Part shown: positions 61,594 through 64,000 of the stretch, one piece after another
Layout: every line of letters starts with the position of its first letter
Position numbering within the stretch: position 1 is the first letter of the stretch
Assembly: GCF_027853915.1 (NCBI RefSeq)
Contig: NZ_JAQGLA010000008.1
Span: forward strand, 1-64,000
Reading direction: 5' to 3'
Length of the DNA stretch: 64,000 bases
From: Saccharopolyspora oryzae
GTDB lineage: Bacteria > Actinomycetota > Actinomycetes > Mycobacteriales > Pseudonocardiaceae
The notes under the pieces: model-generated
What the model was told of the DNA's origin: nothing
What the model saw: only the letters and a program-made list of their open reading frames with translations
Databases searched by the model: none
Translations under genes and position numbers: made by a program

Positions 61594-63216
61594 GTGCAGC
61601 CGTTGCTGGCCAGCGACCCGAACCGGGTCGGCGATTACCGGCTGCTCGCCCGGTTGGGCCGTGGGGCGATGGGCGGGGTCTACCTCGGCCGCTCGCGCGG
61701 CGGCCGGGTCGTGGCGGTCAAGGTCATCCGGCCCGATCTCGCCGAGGACCCGGAGTTCCGGGAGCGGTTCCGCCGGGAAGCGGTGGCCGCGAGCTCGGTC
61801 GGCGGGTTCTGGACCGCCGCGGTGGTGCACTCCGACCCGGACGCCGAGCAGCCCTGGTTGGCCACCGAGTACGTGCCCGGCCCGAACCTGCACCAGGCGG
61901 TGTCCGACCACGGGCCGCTGCCGGAGGCCACGGTGCGCAGCCTGGCCGCCGGGCTGGCCGAGGCGCTGATCGCGATCCACCGCGCCGACCTGGTGCACCG
62001 CGACCTGAAGCCGGCCAACGTGCTGCTCGGCCCGGACGGTCCGCGCGTCATCGACTTCGGCATCTCGCGGGCGATGACCGGCAACGCGCTGACGGCGACC
62101 GGGATGTTCCTCGGCACGCCCGGCTTCTTCTCCCCCGAGCAGACCCTGGGCGACGAGGTCGGCCCGCCCAGCGACGTCTTCTCGCTGGGCGCGGTGCTGG
62201 TGTTCGCCGCGACCGGTCGCGGCCCGTTCGGCGAGGAGAGCACCGCGACCCTGCTGTACCGGGTCGCGCACACCGACCCGGACCTGTCCGACGTGCCGGA
62301 CGGCCTGCGACCGCTGCTGGCCGCGTGCCTGGCCAAGGACCCGGCGGCCCGGCCGACCCCGAGCCAGATGCTGGACGAGATCGGCGAGTCCAGCCCGCAC
62401 GGGGACCAGTGGCTCCCGCCGGTGATCACCGACGTGATCGCCCAGCACGCCACGCAGCTGCAGACGGCCAGCGCGCAGCACCCGGACACTCCCCCGCCGC
62501 AGCCCACCGCGCAGCCCAAGTCCGCGACCCGCACCTACACCCAGGCCGGTCCCGCGCCTGCGCCGCAAGCCCCGGTCGCACCGGTTCCGGCCGCACCGCC
62601 TGCGCCGGTCGCTCCGGCGCGGAACGCGGCCGAGCCGCAGCGGGGCAAGATCGTTCCGGCGCAGCCGCGGGCGACCTCCCACCAACCGCAGGTGCGCCGG
62701 GACAACCCCGGCCCGACGTTCACCACCGCCGGACGCTTCCGCGCGCTGCTGTCGGCGCTGGTCGTCGTGCTGATCATGATCGCCGCGGACCGGCTGGCGG
62801 GGCACGGCCTCGGTTCGAGCAACAAGCTCATGATCTTCCAGCTCGGCATGCTGCTGCTGGGCCTCAGCGCCGCCTGGTCGGTGGCCAGGGCGCTGCTGCC
62901 CAGCCTGCGCCTGAAGGTCAACAGCGATGGACTGCTGATCTCCCGGCTGGGCATGCATCGGGAAATCCCGTGGAGCCAGGTCCAGCGGGTCGGCGTGGTG
63001 GGCAGCGGCAAGCGGGCCTCCGTCGCGGTGTGGTTCACCGACGGCGCGGCCCAGCGCTCCTCGCTCTGGCACCGCATGCGCCCGCACCACGGCGGAGCCC
63101 GCATCTTCCCCGTCGGCACCACTGGCGGCTGGATGACCCGCCGCCAGGAGATCCGCCGGCTTCGCACCGCCCTCCAGCAGTACGCGCCGGGACGCTACGA
63201 CACCCGGATGCTCTGA
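61594..63216 (+). CDS. Membrane Ser/Thr protein kinase with C-terminal bPH domain
   Basis: This 540-aa kinase has a complete catalytic domain (residues ~14-262): glycine loop GRGAMGGVY, Lys43, HRDLKPAN (Asp137, Asn142), DFG 154-156 and SPE 180-182. A Pro/Ala-rich linker (about 297-360) leads to two membrane helices (~384-402 and 412-430) and a C-terminal bacterial PH-like domain (~440-535, LISRLGMHREIPWSQVQRV). There are no PASTA repeats. GTG 61594 has GGAGG ten bases upstream. It converges on the DUF4097 gene with 4 bp between stops. Substrates are unknown. Confidence 0.92.
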   Translation: MQPLLASDPNRVGDYRLLARLGRGAMGGVYLGRSRGGRVVAVKVIRPDLAEDPEFRERFRREAVAASSVGGFWTAAVVHSDPDAEQPWLATEYVPGPNLHQAVSDHGPLPEATVRSLAAGLAEALIAIHRADLVHRDLKPANVLLGPDGPRVIDFGISRAMTGNALTATGMFLGTPGFFSPEQTLGDEVGPPSDVFSLGAVLVFAATGRGPFGEESTATLLYRVAHTDPDLSDVPDGLRPLLAACLAKDPAARPTPSQMLDEIGESSPHGDQWLPPVITDVIAQHATQLQTASAQHPDTPPPQPTAQPKSATRTYTQAGPAPAPQAPVAPVPAAPPAPVAPARNAAEPQRGKIVPAQPRATSHQPQVRRDNPGPTFTTAGRFRALLSALVVVLIMIAADRLAGHGLGSSNKLMIFQLGMLLLGLSAAWSVARALLPSLRLKVNSDGLLISRLGMHREIPWSQVQRVGVVGSGKRASVAVWFTDGAAQRSSLWHRMRPHHGGARIFPVGTTGGWMTRRQEIRRLRTALQQYAPGRYDTRML

Positions 63217-63220
63217 GCAC

Positions 63221-64000
63221 TCAGGCCGCGCCCGACCTGCGGACGGCGATGTCGCCGAACGAGGTGCGGACGCGCAGCTCCACCTTCTCGTCGGGTGCGG
63301 CGGGACCGTCCGCGGCGGTCAGCGAGTTGTCCAGCCGCCCGAAGGAGGACCGCGCGTCGAGCCAGGCCGAAGTGCCCTCGCGGACGCCGACCTCCACGTC
63401 GCCCATCGCCGTCACCAGCGACGCGGTACCGCGGACGACCTCGCCGACGCGGATGTTCCCGTTGGCGTTCTTGACCTCCAGGGACGCCTCCGCGGCGTCG
63501 ACGGAGACGTGCCCGTTCGCCGCCACCACCCGGAGATCCCCGGCGATCCGCCCGACCCAGGTGGCGCCGTTGGAGTTCTTGATCGAAGCCGAGCCGCCGA
63601 CCTCGGTGAGCCGCACGCTGCCGCTGTGGGTGTTGATCTCGGCGCGACCGGCGACGTGCTCGACGACGACGTCGCCCGCCGCGGTGCTCAGGCTCAGCGC
63701 ATCGGTCCGGTCGAGCTGCAGGTCACCGGTGGCGGTCTTGAACCGGCACTCCCCGAGGTCCCCTTCGCTGCGGAAGCCCACGGCCGCCGATTCGGCGCGG
63801 ACCTGCGAACCGGCGGGCAGCTCGACGACCACGTCCACGGAGCCGACCTTGTTGAACGGCGCCCACCCCTTCGGCCCCTTGATCCGCAGGTTCCCGCGCG
63901 AGCAGGTGACCCGGACCTGCTCCGCGGTGGTGACGTCCAAGCTGGCGGAGCTGTCGGTGGGGCGCACTTCGACGACCGTGGTGGCCCGGTCGCTCGCGAT
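63221..64000 (-). CDS. DUF4097-family beta-repeat protein (partial, runs off the window)
   Basis: At least 259 residues; the frame stays open to the right edge, so the true start lies outside. The sequence is a chain of short beta-strand repeats with alternating V/I and the pattern G-D-V (for example ASIKNSNGATWVGRI and VSVDAAEASLEVKNANGN), typical of the DUF4097 adhesin-like fold. It has no signal peptide in the visible part. Function is unknown; such genes often sit next to PspC or small regulator genes. Confidence 0.85.
   Translation of the reverse strand: MASDRATTVVEVRPTDSSASLDVTTAEQVRVTCSRGNLRIKGPKGWAPFNKVGSVDVVVELPAGSQVRAESAAVGFRSEGDLGECRFKTATGDLQLDRTDALSLSTAAGDVVVEHVAGRAEINTHSGSVRLTEVGGSASIKNSNGATWVGRIAGDLRVVAANGHVSVDAAEASLEVKNANGNIRVGEVVRGTASLVTAMGDVEVGVREGTSAWLDARSSFGRLDNSLTAADGPAAPDEKVELRVRTSFGDIAVRRSGAA

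Overview
The window is very GC-rich, with strongly biased third codon positions, many GTG/TTG starts and ATGA/GTGA stop-start overlaps. Together with a mycothiol-dependent formaldehyde dehydrogenase, an LCP-family wall protein, a PspC-domain protein, PASTA-less Ser/Thr kinases and Tat/lipobox binding proteins, this points to a chromosomal segment of a mycelial actinomycete, probably Pseudonocardiaceae (Saccharopolyspora-like; genus is a guess). No rRNA, tRNA, phage, IS transposase or CRISPR was recognised.

Layout. 0.2-5.4 kb: polyol-type ABC importer operon (binding lipoprotein, two permeases, zinc alcohol dehydrogenase) facing a SorC-family regulator, with two matching GCTCATATGAGC palindromes. 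5.4-9.0 kb: MarR regulator divergent from an MFS exporter, NmrA-like, SnoaL-like and VOC gene string (xenobiotic handling). 9.0-12.6 kb: LCP protein divergent from a small membrane protein and a NodB-GT2 fusion whose deacetylase half has lost its catalytic residues. 12.7-15.7 kb: two related 41- and 48-codon Arg/Ser/His-rich peptides, an ABC exporter and a kinase-like protein in one minus-strand operon; this is the best candidate for an undescribed peptide system. 15.9-17.7 kb: secreted SurE and a LysR regulator. 17.9-25.2 kb: hydantoinase/oxoprolinase A and B, LysR, an Nramp-fold transporter without the metal motifs, and an MFS anion transporter. 25.4-27.5 kb: coiled-coil protein, PspC peptide, LLM flavin monooxygenase. 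27.5-32.6 kb: KimA-like potassium permease next to ehuBCDA (ectoine uptake), an osmoadaptation block. 32.9-38.3 kb: FhuF-like Fe-S protein, phosphoketolase-acetate kinase operon, Gfo/Idh/MocA oxidoreductase. 38.5-40.5 kb: two-component system. 40.6-42.3 kb: mycothiol-dependent formaldehyde detoxification. 42.5-47.0 kb: methyltransferase, MFS, amidase, SDR. 47.2-50.3 kb: glutarate CoA-transferase and glutaryl-CoA dehydrogenase with a GntR regulator. 50.3-52.9 kb: TetR regulator with paired operators, quinone oxidoreductase and alpha/beta hydrolase. 52.9-56.4 kb: 3-hydroxybutyryl-CoA dehydrogenase, Fpg/Nei glycosylase, peroxiredoxin, TRIC-family protein. 56.4-57.6 kb: decayed TetR/FAD-monooxygenase pair bounded by an exact 45-bp repeat. 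57.7-61.3 kb: ribose-type ABC importer. 61.6-64.0 kb: Ser/Thr kinase with bPH domain and a partial DUF4097 protein.

The intergenic spaces carry two dispersed element families. One is a ~100-180 bp imperfect palindrome present as two full copies (38.4 and 55.5 kb) and two half copies that end at its centre (47.1 and 53.9 kb). The other is a TTTCAATGGAATTT palindrome at 47.0-47.1 and 58.7 kb. Most other genes form ordinary metabolic operons with local regulators.
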